64,000 bases of DNA from Candidatus Pristimantibacillus lignocellulolyticus. GTDB lineage: Bacteria; Bacillota; Bacilli; Paenibacillales; Paenibacillaceae. The stretch is from contig CP097899.1 in assembly GCA_023639215.1 (NCBI GenBank), forward strand, positions 999,501 through 1,063,500, written 5' to 3'. Both the position numbers and the translations under genes were made by a program. Below are positions 9,583-18,869 of this stretch, in pieces. Within the stretch, counting starts at the first letter, position 1; every line of letters starts with the position of its first letter. The notes beneath the pieces were generated by a model that was not told where the DNA came from, did not search any database, and saw nothing but the letters and a program-made list of their open reading frames with translations.

Positions 9583-10554
9583 TTACTTCATAGCATTAAC
9601 CGTCTCTCCTTTAATAAGAGAAACATAGATTCGTTCAGGTTCAACAGGCTCTCCAGACAACATTTTGAGTAACTGCTCAGAAGCGAGTGCTCCCCATTTA
9701 TGCATAGAATAATCAATAGTTGCTAATCTTGGTTGAACAAACTGGGATAGTTCAATATTATCAAATCCAATGAGATGAATATGTTCGCCAATAATAAGAT
9801 CAGTATACTTGCGAATATAACCATATAGACCAATAGCCATCTCATCATTAAGACAGAACACAGCAACCGGTCTTGTATACTCCTGGGCAATGCGCTTTGC
9901 CGCAGCTTCCCCCGCTATTTTACTAAAATCACCTAAAATCTCGATATGTTCAACTTCCGGAACACGAGCTATCACTTGATGAACCGCACGTAATCTTTGA
10001 TTAGCATCATAAGAGCCTTCTGGGCCTGTTACCGTATATATTTTGACATGGCCTTGTTCGATTAAATATTCCAAAGCAAGTGTTGCTCCAGCTTTATTGT
10101 CGAGCAGTACTTGATTAATATGAGCATGATTCATTTCACGATCCAATACGACGGCTTTATATCCATCATTCGAATATTGCAGTAGCTCTTCTGTAGAAAA
10201 AGTTGCATCGAGAATAATGGCTCCATCGATCATTCGCTCGGGAATTAATCTGCGTGATTGTGACCCACTACATACGAGTAGATCGTAACCTTTTGTCTGT
10301 AAATAATCTTTAATCCCTTGTAACAAATCTCCATAGAAGCTGCCACTGAAATCGGTCAAAAATATACCAATTAAGTTCGATTTTCTAGTTTTCAATAAAC
10401 GAGCAGCTGCATGGGGCACGTAATTCAAATCTTTAGCTATTGCCAATATTTTTGCTGCGGTTTTCTTCGTTACTTTGTTACTGCCATTTAGTGCATATGA
10501 AACTGTGGAGATCGAGACTCCTGCCTGTTTTGCAATATCTTTAATACTAGCCAA
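9583..10554 (-). CDS. LacI/GalR-family transcriptional regulator
   Basis: A 323-residue repressor. The N-terminal HTH reads MASIKDIAKQAGVSISTVSYALNG in standard LacI register, followed by a periplasmic-binding-protein-like effector domain. The start is TTG at 10554 with AGAGGTG about 8 nt upstream. It is transcribed away from the GH3 glucosidase gene. An 18-bp perfect operator lies just after that gene's promoter and a second partial copy (TGAAACGTTTA, about 10581-10591) lies near its own start, so it likely controls both. A saccharide released by or taken up for the glucosidase is the likely effector. Confidence 0.92.
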   Translation of the reverse strand: MASIKDIAKQAGVSISTVSYALNGSNKVTKKTAAKILAIAKDLNYVPHAAARLLKTRKSNLIGIFLTDFSGSFYGDLLQGIKDYLQTKGYDLLVCSGSQSRRLIPERMIDGAIILDATFSTEELLQYSNDGYKAVVLDREMNHAHINQVLLDNKAGATLALEYLIEQGHVKIYTVTGPEGSYDANQRLRAVHQVIARVPEVEHIEILGDFSKIAGEAAAKRIAQEYTRPVAVFCLNDEMAIGLYGYIRKYTDLIIGEHIHLIGFDNIELSQFVQPRLATIDYSMHKWGALASEQLLKMLSGEPVEPERIYVSLIKGETVNAMK

Positions 10555-10665
10555 AATTCTCGCACCTCTTTCATTACTGGTGAAACGTTTATATTTTTAT
10601 ATTATCAGAAATAAAATAACGATACAACTCACCAATTTAGTCATATAAACCTCTATATATTGCAA

Positions 10666-10695
10666 TTGACAGCGTTATCTCCTGCCAATTATAAT
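10666..10695 (+). promoter_or_regulatory. sigma-A promoter of the GH3 gene
   Basis: TTGACA (10666-10671), 18 bp, TATAAT (10690-10695), directly followed by the LacI operator. Confidence 0.8.
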
Positions 10696-10708
10696 GCATA
10701 TTATCAGC

Positions 10709-10726
10709 AATCGAAACGTTTCGATT
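10709..10726. promoter_or_regulatory. LacI-family operator
   Basis: Perfect 18-bp palindrome AATCGAAACGTTTCGATT with the central CG step typical of LacI/GalR operators. It sits just downstream of the GH3 promoter, where binding would block transcription. Confidence 0.85.
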
Positions 10727-10763
10727 TCTAATTTATAATGATATTCAGGGAGGTTTTTTACAC

Positions 10764-12968
10764 ATGTCGAACGAGAATCAACAGTTTCCTGACCAAACTA
10801 ACAATAAAGTTAATGTAAAAGAACTTATTGAACAAATGACACTAGATGAAAAGATTGCCCAGCTTATTCAGTTGGCTGTCCCCTTCTATGAAGGTGCGGT
10901 AGGTGAAGGTCTAATTACCGGGCCAATAGATTCACTTGGCATTACAGAAGAAACCGTTCACAATTCCGGTTCTGTACTTGGAATGGCAGGTGCGCAGGAT
11001 GTTATTAACGTGCAACGCACTCATCTAAGCCATAACCGACTTGGAATTCCGCTTCTTATGATGGCGGATATCGTACATGGCTTTAAGACGATTTTCCCTG
11101 TACCACTAGCAATTGGTTGCTCATGGGATATGGAACTTGCAGAGAAAAGTGCTGAGATAGCAGCGAAGGAAGCAGCGGTATCTGGCGTTCATGTGACTTA
11201 TGCTCCAATGGTCGATCTAGTCCGCGATCCAAGATGGGGACGTGTAGTAGAAGCAACTGGTGAAGATCCTTACTTAAACGCTCAGTTTTCACGAGCATTC
11301 GTAAGAGGCTTCCAAAGCGATGATCTTGCGAACAACTTTGATAGAGTTGCTGCCTGCGTGAAGCACTTTGCTGCTTATGGTGCTGCCGAAGCTGGACGTG
11401 ACTATAATACCGTTGATTTATCTGATCGACAAATGCGCGAGTTCTACTTGCCCGCATACAAAGCAGCGCTAGATGAAGGCTGCGAAATGGTTATGACATC
11501 TTTCAATACAGTGGATGGAATTCCTGCGACTGGAAATTCGAAGCTGATGCGTAAGCTACTTCGCGAGGAATGGGGATTTGACGGCATCTTAATCTCCGAT
11601 TGGGGAGCGGTCAAAGAATTAATTGCCCACGGCATCGCTGCTGATGAATCAGAAGCGGCTCTTAAATCGATTAAAGCAGGTGTCGATATTGAGATGATGA
11701 CTTCTTGTTACGTTAATCATTTGTCAGCGTTAGTAGAAAGCAACCAAGTAGATGTTGCATTAATAGACGAAGCTGTTCTACGTATTTTGAATTTGAAACA
11801 AAAACTTGGATTATTTGAAAATCCATATCGTGCCGCTGATCCAGTACGCGAGCAAGAGGTTGTATATTGCGAGGATCATTTGAAAGTCGCTCGTAACTTG
11901 GCGGTGAAGTCCTGTGTTCTATTGAAAAACGAAGGAATATTACCACTTACATCTGATCGAAAAATCGCACTAATCGGACCTTTTGCTAATAGCGGTGATG
12001 TGCTTGGACCTTGGTCTTGGACAGGTTCTAAGGACGATGCTATTACACTTGCAGAAGGAATCAAGACGAAGCTAAGCGGCAATGTAACGCTATCTATTGC
12101 TGAAGGTTGTGGAATCGAAACAGCAACTGAGCAACAGTGGCAAGATGCGCTCACAGCAGCTCATGATGCCGATACGATTGTGTTAGCGCTCGGTGAGCAT
12201 TCAGATATGAATGGTGAGGCAGCAAGCAGATCCAACATTCAGTTGCCTAAGGTGCAACTTGAACTTATTCAGAAGTTGAAGTCTCTTGGCAAACCGATGG
12301 TCGTTGTTCTATTCAATGGTCGTCCGCTAGATCTACATGGTGTATACGAAGAAGTTGATGCTATTTTGGAGGCATGGTATCCAGGCTCACAAGCAGGTCA
12401 TGCTGTTGCTGACTTGTTGTTCGGAGACGAAAATCCGAGTGGCAGATTAACAATGTCCTTCCCTTATAGCGTTGGTCAAGTACCTGTCTATTACAATGCA
12501 TACAATACAGGACGTCCTCAAGGTGCTCCAGATGCCCAAGTTCGTTATGTATCACAGTTTTTAGATATTCCAAACGAGCCATTACTTCCTTTCGGCTTCG
12601 GTCTAAGTTATTCCGAGTTTGAATATAGCGAAGCACAACTATCTGCTACTACAATGACTGAGTCAGAGCCTATTAAACTTTCGATTACAGTAAGTAATAC
12701 AGGAAGCGTTACTGGTATTGAAACTGTTCAGCTATATGTGAGAGATATGTCAGGAGAAGTCGTACGTCCGGTTAAAGAATTGAAAGATTTCCGTAAAGTT
12801 GAGCTTCAGCCAGGTAAGAGAGAAGAAGTTGAATTTATCATTACGGAGCAACAGCTTAGATATTATCATTCTGATCTTACTCATGAAAGCGATGCAGGTG
12901 CTTTCGTAGCATTCATCGGTCCAAGCAGTAGTGTTAATACAGAACTTAAGTTCAACTTAGTAAAATAG
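10764..12968 (+). CDS. glycoside hydrolase family 3 beta-glucosidase-like enzyme
   Basis: A 734-residue three-domain GH3 enzyme with no signal peptide, so probably cytoplasmic. The TIM-barrel domain carries DLVRDPRWGRVVEATGEDPY and the nucleophile motif GILISDWGAV (Asp near residue 279). The alpha/beta sandwich domain carries ALGEHSDMNGEAASR, where the acid/base Glu is expected, and an Fn3-like domain ends the protein. Length is normal for BglX-type beta-glucosidases/xylosidases. GGAGGTTTTTTACAC precedes the ATG. The LacI operator in its promoter and the ABC permeases downstream point to oligosaccharide use. Exact sugar specificity is not readable. Confidence 0.93.
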   Translation: MSNENQQFPDQTNNKVNVKELIEQMTLDEKIAQLIQLAVPFYEGAVGEGLITGPIDSLGITEETVHNSGSVLGMAGAQDVINVQRTHLSHNRLGIPLLMMADIVHGFKTIFPVPLAIGCSWDMELAEKSAEIAAKEAAVSGVHVTYAPMVDLVRDPRWGRVVEATGEDPYLNAQFSRAFVRGFQSDDLANNFDRVAACVKHFAAYGAAEAGRDYNTVDLSDRQMREFYLPAYKAALDEGCEMVMTSFNTVDGIPATGNSKLMRKLLREEWGFDGILISDWGAVKELIAHGIAADESEAALKSIKAGVDIEMMTSCYVNHLSALVESNQVDVALIDEAVLRILNLKQKLGLFENPYRAADPVREQEVVYCEDHLKVARNLAVKSCVLLKNEGILPLTSDRKIALIGPFANSGDVLGPWSWTGSKDDAITLAEGIKTKLSGNVTLSIAEGCGIETATEQQWQDALTAAHDADTIVLALGEHSDMNGEAASRSNIQLPKVQLELIQKLKSLGKPMVVVLFNGRPLDLHGVYEEVDAILEAWYPGSQAGHAVADLLFGDENPSGRLTMSFPYSVGQVPVYYNAYNTGRPQGAPDAQVRYVSQFLDIPNEPLLPFGFGLSYSEFEYSEAQLSATTMTESEPIKLSITVSNTGSVTGIETVQLYVRDMSGEVVRPVKELKDFRKVELQPGKREEVEFIITEQQLRYYHSDLTHESDAGAFVAFIGPSSSVNTELKFNLVK

Positions 12969-13004
12969 GTAATGTGTAGTTCAAAAAGCGGACTTTGATA
13001 ACGA

Positions 13005-13250
13005 TGTGTTTGCTAACGTAGATTAGTCGACATCGAATATGAAGCGAACTTGGGAAGTACGGTTCGCGTGTACGTAATCATGTACACTTGCGCTTCCGCC
13101 TTCCTCAAGTAGCGTTCCATCTTCTCGGTTCTGAAAGCCCTCTTTTTGAACCTCTATCGAAAGTTTCGTGCATTTGACCGCTGGTGTACGCTCACCGTAC
13201 ACGTTACTAGGTTTCGTTCCATTGCTTGTGGTCACTGTGTTTGCTAACGT
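13005..13250. repeat. intergenic block bounded by 15-bp direct repeats, with three internal hairpins
   Basis: TGTGTTTGCTAACGT occurs exactly at 13005-13019 and 13236-13250, 231 bp (77 x 3) apart. Between them lie potential stems GTGTACG/CGTACAC (loop CTCAC), GTGTAC/GTACAC and GCGAAC/GTTCGC. On the minus strand a 70-codon frame (13235 to 13023) fills the block, but without a good ribosome site. It fills most of the 361-bp gap between convergent genes. Identity unknown; it could be a small repeat element, a structured RNA or a gene scar. Confidence 0.5.
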
Positions 13251-13285
13251 TGACTATACTAACCAAGATAATTATGAAAAGAAAA

Positions 13286-13321
13286 TAAGGAAGTCCGGTA
13301 CTATTGTACCGGACTTCCTTA
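13286..13321. terminator. bidirectional terminator between convergent genes
   Basis: Perfect 16-bp stem TAAGGAAGTCCGGTAC (13286-13301) with loop TATT and complement 13306-13321. Confidence 0.85.
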
Positions 13322-13329
13322 AGTTTGCT

Positions 13330-14208
13330 CTACTCTTTCACTGCACCTATGACAATACCTTTAACAAAGAACCGCTGTAGAAACGGATAAATGATTAGAA
13401 TTGGTAATGCTGATATAAAGATTTGAGATGCGCGCAGTGTACGTTGCGACATGTTAGCAATGACTGCTTGATCAAATCCTGTAGTACTACCTTGGACAAT
13501 TAGTGTTTGCATAAAGCTAGCAAGCGGAAGGTTTTCTACTCCCTTCATATAGATCAAACCATCGAAATAGGCATTCCAATGTCCTACCATCGTGAATAAA
13601 CCGATTGTTGCAAGTGCAGGCAGAGAAAGAGGTAGATAGATCGCAATAAAGGTTCTGAAATGTCCTGCACCATCTATAAAGGTAGCTTCCTCTAATTCTT
13701 TCGGTACAGCACGGAAGAAATTGAGAAGTAATATAACATTATAGACTGCAACAAGCCCAGGTAGAATTAATGCTAGCAGATTATTAAGTAAACCAAGCTT
13801 TTGAATAAGAATATAGCCTGGAACCAGTCCAGCATTAAACAACATTGTAATTACAAAATACCAAAGGTATACATTTCTACCGCGAAATACACGATTGTCT
13901 TTCGATAAAGCATAGGCAGCAACAGCGTTCACTGCTAAAGCTAACGCTGTTCCAAGCACCGTACGCTTAATGGATACCCCAAGCGATGTAAGGAAATTTT
14001 CATTAGCAAATGTTTTTTCGTACGCTTCAATCGTAAAGTCTATGGGCCAAAATGTTACGAGCCCTGCATTAGCGGCTGAAGTATCACTGAAAGATACCAT
14101 TAGCAAATGATATAACGGCAACATACAGCCTATTGAAATAGTAATTAGAAATATATAGTTGAACACTGTAAATATGCGATAAGGCAACGTTTTATGATAC
14201 ACGAGCAT
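13330..14208 (-). CDS. carbohydrate ABC transporter permease (YtcP/LplC-like, MalG type)
   Basis: A 292-residue inner-membrane permease with six predicted TM helices. The EAA loop that docks the ATPase reads EATFIDGAGHFRTFIAIYLP. Such CUT1 permeases work as a heterodimer with a second permease, here the 14245 gene 36 bp upstream in the same operon, and use a shared MsmX-type ATPase encoded elsewhere. The divergent large solute-binding lipoprotein and the YesM/YesN-like pair at 15.3-20.6 kb complete the set. Oligosaccharide import, probably of plant or microbial glycans, is inferred from family context. Confidence 0.92.
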   Translation of the reverse strand: MLVYHKTLPYRIFTVFNYIFLITISIGCMLPLYHLLMVSFSDTSAANAGLVTFWPIDFTIEAYEKTFANENFLTSLGVSIKRTVLGTALALAVNAVAAYALSKDNRVFRGRNVYLWYFVITMLFNAGLVPGYILIQKLGLLNNLLALILPGLVAVYNVILLLNFFRAVPKELEEATFIDGAGHFRTFIAIYLPLSLPALATIGLFTMVGHWNAYFDGLIYMKGVENLPLASFMQTLIVQGSTTGFDQAVIANMSQRTLRASQIFISALPILIIYPFLQRFFVKGIVIGAVKE

Positions 14209-14244
14209 TCATCCTTTCATGTTAGCTTATTACATCCATTCGAG

Positions 14245-15195
14245 TTAGAAGATTCGATATCCAGCATATCGATAAGCAAGACGATATGAGACGATAATTA
14301 ACACTAAGCTAATTAACGATTTGAATAAGCTGACAGCCGTTGCAAAGCTAAATTGACCGCTTAGTAAACCTTCTCGATAGACGAATGTATCAATAATGTC
14401 ACCTTGTTGGTAGATCATCGGACTGTATAAGTTAAATACTTGGTCAAAGTTTGCATTCAGTACGTTACCAAGTGCCAACGTCGCAACAACGATAAGTATT
14501 GGAATTAGTGACGGAATCGTAATATACATCGTTTGTTTCAGGCGACTTGCGCCGTCAACTTCAGCTGCTTCATATTGAGCTGGATTAATTCCAGAAAGTG
14601 CAGCAAGGAAAATAATCGTATTGAAACCAAATTCTTTCCAAACATCACTGAAAATAATGGTAAGCCTAAACCATGTGCCATCACCTAAGAAAAATATCGG
14701 TTTTATACCAAATATGTTCGTTATAAACGAATTGATAATGCCCGTTTGCGCTAACAAATCGATCAATATACCTCCAAGAGTAACCCACGATAGAAAGTGT
14801 GGTAGGTAGACAAGTGTCTGTACCGATCTCTTGATTCCCATATTTCGAACTTCGTTGAGAAGTAAAGCAAAGCCAAATGGAATGATTAGATTCAGAACAA
14901 TTTTGGAACATGCGAACAATACTGTATTCCATGTAATTTTTATAAAGTAATCATTTTCAAACATATATCGGAAATGCTTCAGTCCGACGAACGGAGAACC
15001 TGTGATTCCTAATGCCGCCTTATAGTCCTGAAAAGCCATAGCAATACCTGACATTGGTAAATAAGAAAAAACAAAAGCAACCAGTACCGCTGGTAGCACC
15101 ATAAAATGCAGTACCCATGGCACTCGATATCCTCTACGCTTAACAGCTATTCTGTTTACTTTCATGTTGGGATCGGTTGTAGTCATTCGGTTCAT
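14245..15195 (-). CDS. carbohydrate ABC transporter permease (LplB/YteP-like, MalF type)
   Basis: A 316-residue permease with six TM helices and the EAA loop EAAEVDGASRLKQTMYITIP. The frame extends further upstream, but AAAGGGAG lies 6 nt before the ATG at 15195 (MNRMTTT), so this start is used. First gene of the operon with the 13330 permease. The basic N-terminus before TM1 is typical of LplB. It is transcribed away from the sensor kinase gene, leaving about 140 bp for both promoters. Partner lipoprotein is probably the 18870 product. Confidence 0.92.
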   Translation of the reverse strand: MNRMTTTDPNMKVNRIAVKRRGYRVPWVLHFMVLPAVLVAFVFSYLPMSGIAMAFQDYKAALGITGSPFVGLKHFRYMFENDYFIKITWNTVLFACSKIVLNLIIPFGFALLLNEVRNMGIKRSVQTLVYLPHFLSWVTLGGILIDLLAQTGIINSFITNIFGIKPIFFLGDGTWFRLTIIFSDVWKEFGFNTIIFLAALSGINPAQYEAAEVDGASRLKQTMYITIPSLIPILIVVATLALGNVLNANFDQVFNLYSPMIYQQGDIIDTFVYREGLLSGQFSFATAVSLFKSLISLVLIIVSYRLAYRYAGYRIF

Positions 15196-15337
15196 AGTTT
15201 TCTCCCTTTCTATAAAATTTAATTTGTATATAAGGCTTAGCCCTGTTATATATAATATCAACAAGCAAGTTTAACAAACTATAAGACATTATTAGGATTG
15301 ATAGTGTTTTGTTATGTACTTATCGGGGGGATGACCA

Positions 15338-17152
15338 TTGAGATCAGGCAGAGACATAAACATATTTAAGAAAATCTTTGGTTCTAATATGAGTTTGTTT
15401 GCGAAGACGAATGCACTTATTATCATTTTATTTATTCCTGTCATTATCTTGTTTACCTATTCTAATGGGATATCATCAAATGCCATTGTAAAGGAACTTA
15501 AAGCTTCAAACATTAAACAGCTTTCCTTTCTCTCTAGTCAGATCGAATCACGAATAAGTCAAACAATGGATTTTATGACAACGTTTTCACGTGATCCTAA
15601 CGTTCGTAAATTTAATGGTATTAACTTATGGGATGATCGTTATGATCGAATGCAGACGAGATATGCGATTCAAGAAAAGATGGTGTTGCAATCAGGAGTT
15701 ATGAATATATGGCCGGTAGAATTCACTGTCTATTCAGAATTGAACAAAGAAGGAATTTCTAATACAAGTACGATGGTAAACTACGATGAAGAGTACTTAA
15801 AAAGAAATATTACAGGTAGGTGGATCTACGGAGACGGTCAAGAGCTAGATAAAAATGTTAAAAAAGCTTTTCATTTGTTTTATAGCGATTCTTTTGGTGA
15901 AAATGATGCGCTTGACAAGAGTAATCTCGTTATCAAATCTAGCTTTTACCCTGAGAATATTCAAAATATTTTAGACACCTATAAAGAAGGTGGACAAGGA
16001 GATCCAATCTTCTATGTTAAAGGAGAAGCACCGATTCTTAACCGTAGTGCTGATCCCGAACTAATTAATAAGCTTGTCCAGTTTCTAGATAAACAAACTT
16101 TGGAAAGTTCTATGCAAGAAGTTGTTGTATTGGATAAGCAGTCATACTTGATCAGTGCTGTGGAGTCTTCATCACTCGGCTGGCTTCTAGTAGATATTGT
16201 ACCGCTTGATCAAATATTAGGACCGATATCATTTAGCCGAAATTTGTTCTACTTTGCGATGGGGTTGATCTTGATTGTTGGTATATCTTTGTCTGTTCTA
16301 CTCTATCGAAATATTCAGAGTCCAATTCGCAAACTTATTCATGGGCTGCAACGTGTACAACGCGGAGATTTTTCTGTGCGGATCAGTTCTAACGTCAATA
16401 ACGAATTTGCTTTCCTATTTTATCGTTTCAATGATATGTCACAACAAATTCAAGAGCTAATCGACAATGTATTGGACGAGAAGTTAAGAGCTAGAGAAGC
16501 GACCTTAAAACAACTGCAAGCACAAATTAATCCTCACTTCTTATACAACTGTATTGGGTATATGATTAATATGGCTCAATTAAAGGATGAAGAAGCCGTC
16601 GTTTCCATGGGACATAATTTAAGTGCTTATTATCGGTATATGACACGTTTGGAACGTCCAACAGCATCTTTGCATGAGGAAGTTCAACTTATTATTAATT
16701 ATTTAGATATTCAGAAGCTGCGTAATGGCAGAATTCATTATCATATTGATATTCCAGAGGAAATGCTCAGGGGGCAGATCCCTCGTCTGATGCTTCAGCC
16801 GATCGTAGAGAATGCAGTTATTCACGGGGTTGGTAAAACATATTCTTCAGGTGAAATTCGCATAAAAGGTGTAATGTCAGAAGGCTATTGCAAGCTTTAT
16901 GTAGATGACGATGGGCCCGGTATGACAGAAGAGCAATATATGCAACTCAATCGATCCATGAAACAACCGTTACAGGATAAGACCGGATATGGCTTCTGGA
17001 ATACCAATCAAAGGCTTATCCATCAATTTGGCGAAAGCTCACAACTACTATTCTCAAAATCAGATATTGGGGGATTTAGGACGGAAATGACTTGGGAACT
17101 TCCTCCTATCGTTGATCAACCTCAACAATCCTACCAAAAAGGAGAACAATAA
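15338..17152 (+). CDS. sensor histidine kinase, YesM-like
   Basis: A 604-residue membrane kinase. TM1 is about residues 26-43, an extracytoplasmic sensing region follows, TM2 is about 302-322 and a HAMP linker about 325-375. The His_kinase domain has QAQINPHFLYNCIGYM with the phosphorylated His near residue 400. The ATPase domain has LQPIVENAVIHG (N box) and DDDGPGM (G1 box). The start is TTG: a GGGGGG run lies 7 nt upstream, and the nearby ATG at 15331 is out of frame. The response-regulator gene starts 1 nt after the stop. YesM/YesN pairs usually control neighbouring sugar ABC genes. Confidence 0.93.
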   Translation: MRSGRDINIFKKIFGSNMSLFAKTNALIIILFIPVIILFTYSNGISSNAIVKELKASNIKQLSFLSSQIESRISQTMDFMTTFSRDPNVRKFNGINLWDDRYDRMQTRYAIQEKMVLQSGVMNIWPVEFTVYSELNKEGISNTSTMVNYDEEYLKRNITGRWIYGDGQELDKNVKKAFHLFYSDSFGENDALDKSNLVIKSSFYPENIQNILDTYKEGGQGDPIFYVKGEAPILNRSADPELINKLVQFLDKQTLESSMQEVVVLDKQSYLISAVESSSLGWLLVDIVPLDQILGPISFSRNLFYFAMGLILIVGISLSVLLYRNIQSPIRKLIHGLQRVQRGDFSVRISSNVNNEFAFLFYRFNDMSQQIQELIDNVLDEKLRAREATLKQLQAQINPHFLYNCIGYMINMAQLKDEEAVVSMGHNLSAYYRYMTRLERPTASLHEEVQLIINYLDIQKLRNGRIHYHIDIPEEMLRGQIPRLMLQPIVENAVIHGVGKTYSSGEIRIKGVMSEGYCKLYVDDDGPGMTEEQYMQLNRSMKQPLQDKTGYGFWNTNQRLIHQFGESSQLLFSKSDIGGFRTEMTWELPPIVDQPQQSYQKGEQ

Positions 17153-17153
17153 C

Positions 17154-18761
17154 ATGCAAATGATCATCGTCGATGACGAAGCTCACTGGGTAGACAACTT
17201 ATCTATGAATAAACCATGGCATACACTAGGCATTGAAGTCGTTCATAAAGCTTACTCTGCACAAGAGGCATTACAAATTATCGATACTTATCCAATAGAT
17301 ATCGTTATTTCAGACGTCCTGATGCCTGAGATGACAGGACTAGAGCTTATCGAGAAAATAAGAGCGCGCGACAATAAGATTAAATGCATTATTTTATCGG
17401 GATATTCCGATTTTGAATATACGAAAGTAGCATTGCAAAATCAAGCAGTAGATTATTTACTGAAACCACCAACCGACAATGACTTGCTTGGAGCAGTGAA
17501 ATCTGCGATAGATCAGCTTCATATAGAATGGGGAAACGTAAACTCCTATGAACGGATGGAAAAAATACTGAGAGAAAACCTTCCACGTTTACAAGGTCAA
17601 TGTTTGCAAAGTGCATTGCGTGGAGAGCGAATTTCTAACGAAGAATGGGAACGAAAGCTAGAAAGCTATAACTTGCCCTTCCGCTTCGATAACAGCATAC
17701 TAATGCTTGTCCGCATGGAAGAAGAGTTCGGACAGTATCGTAATAACGGGCAACATCTATTAGAGTACGCTATTTTTAATATTGCAGAAGAAATATTGTC
17801 CGAATTTGCAAATGTATGGGGAGTAAAAGAAGAACATGGATATCTAGCGATATTGATTCAATTTAAGATTGAATATCAACACGATGGGAAAGAAATAAAT
17901 ATAGAAAAATTAGCAATGCAACTTCAATCAAAGGTAAAACAGTTTTTAAAAGGTTCTCTGTCTATCGTCATGACAGATCCCTTCCTATTCCCTGAACAAT
18001 TATCAGATAAATATACTCATGCACTAGCTTACTTTAGACAAATTGTCGGTGATGAAAAAGATTTTGTAATGCGGGCAAGTGACTTACATCAACATACATC
18101 TAGTGGTGTTCTAGACGTCATCCATGCTCCTCCCTTGTTGAAAAACTTATTAGAAGCGGGACGCTGGGAGTCAGCAGAGGATAAATTAAAACAAGTATTT
18201 TCTGAGTTAGATGCAAAATGGGCAGATTCCTGGGAGCATTGTCTAGAAGCTGGCTATATTATCGCTTCGTCCTTTACCCATTATTGTCATCGTAATGGTC
18301 ATACGCTAGAAGGATTATTGGGTAAAGATTTTGAACTTTTGCAATCTGGAGAAATATTCAACTCGATCAGTAAGCTTCGCAACTGGTCTTTCGACTCACT
18401 AAGTAAATTACAAGAGAAAGCATCCGACGATGTTAAAGATATTCGCTCTATCTACGTCAAAAAAACGCAAAAGTTTGTTGAGATGAACTTACATCATGAT
18501 GTTTCGCTACGAGCACTAGCTGATCATGTAAATCTCCATCCAACTCATCTTTCTAAGTTGTATAAATACGAAACTGGAGAAGGCGTAAGTGAGTTCGTAT
18601 CTAGACTGCGAATGGAGACTGCATGCCACAAGTTGAAGACAACAGATAAAAAAGTATATGAGATTAGTGCAGAGATAGGATATTTGGATCCAGCCTATTT
18701 TATCAAAGTATTTAAGCGACAATTTGGCAAAACACCGCAAGAATTTAGAGAAGAACATTAA
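17154..18761 (+). CDS. response regulator with AraC-type DNA-binding domain, YesN-like
   Basis: A 535-residue regulator. The receiver domain (about 1-120) has the acidic pair in IIVDDEAHWVD and phosphoacceptor Asp54 in VISDVLMPEMTG. A long linker domain follows, and two AraC HTH motifs lie at about 435-535 (HTHLSKLYKYETGEGVSEFV-like and GYLDPAYFIKVFKRQFGKTP). The start at 17154 has AAAGGAG upstream; a longer in-frame extension overlapping the kinase gene lacks a ribosome site. Translationally coupled to the kinase. Likely targets are the lipoprotein gene downstream and the divergent permeases. Confidence 0.93.
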   Translation: MQMIIVDDEAHWVDNLSMNKPWHTLGIEVVHKAYSAQEALQIIDTYPIDIVISDVLMPEMTGLELIEKIRARDNKIKCIILSGYSDFEYTKVALQNQAVDYLLKPPTDNDLLGAVKSAIDQLHIEWGNVNSYERMEKILRENLPRLQGQCLQSALRGERISNEEWERKLESYNLPFRFDNSILMLVRMEEEFGQYRNNGQHLLEYAIFNIAEEILSEFANVWGVKEEHGYLAILIQFKIEYQHDGKEINIEKLAMQLQSKVKQFLKGSLSIVMTDPFLFPEQLSDKYTHALAYFRQIVGDEKDFVMRASDLHQHTSSGVLDVIHAPPLLKNLLEAGRWESAEDKLKQVFSELDAKWADSWEHCLEAGYIIASSFTHYCHRNGHTLEGLLGKDFELLQSGEIFNSISKLRNWSFDSLSKLQEKASDDVKDIRSIYVKKTQKFVEMNLHHDVSLRALADHVNLHPTHLSKLYKYETGEGVSEFVSRLRMETACHKLKTTDKKVYEISAEIGYLDPAYFIKVFKRQFGKTPQEFREEH

Positions 18762-18869
18762 CAACATAACAAAATCCTATGAAAACTGAAAAAATCATAT
18801 AGATGACCTCCTAGCACAATTGTTACAGTTACACTAGAAATCATCTTATTCAACAGGGGGATATTCGAA

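Noticed and set aside
13023..13235. 70-codon minus-strand frame in the direct-repeat block
   Set aside because: No ribosome site, GTG start, no recognisable fold; described as part of the repeat block, not as a gene.
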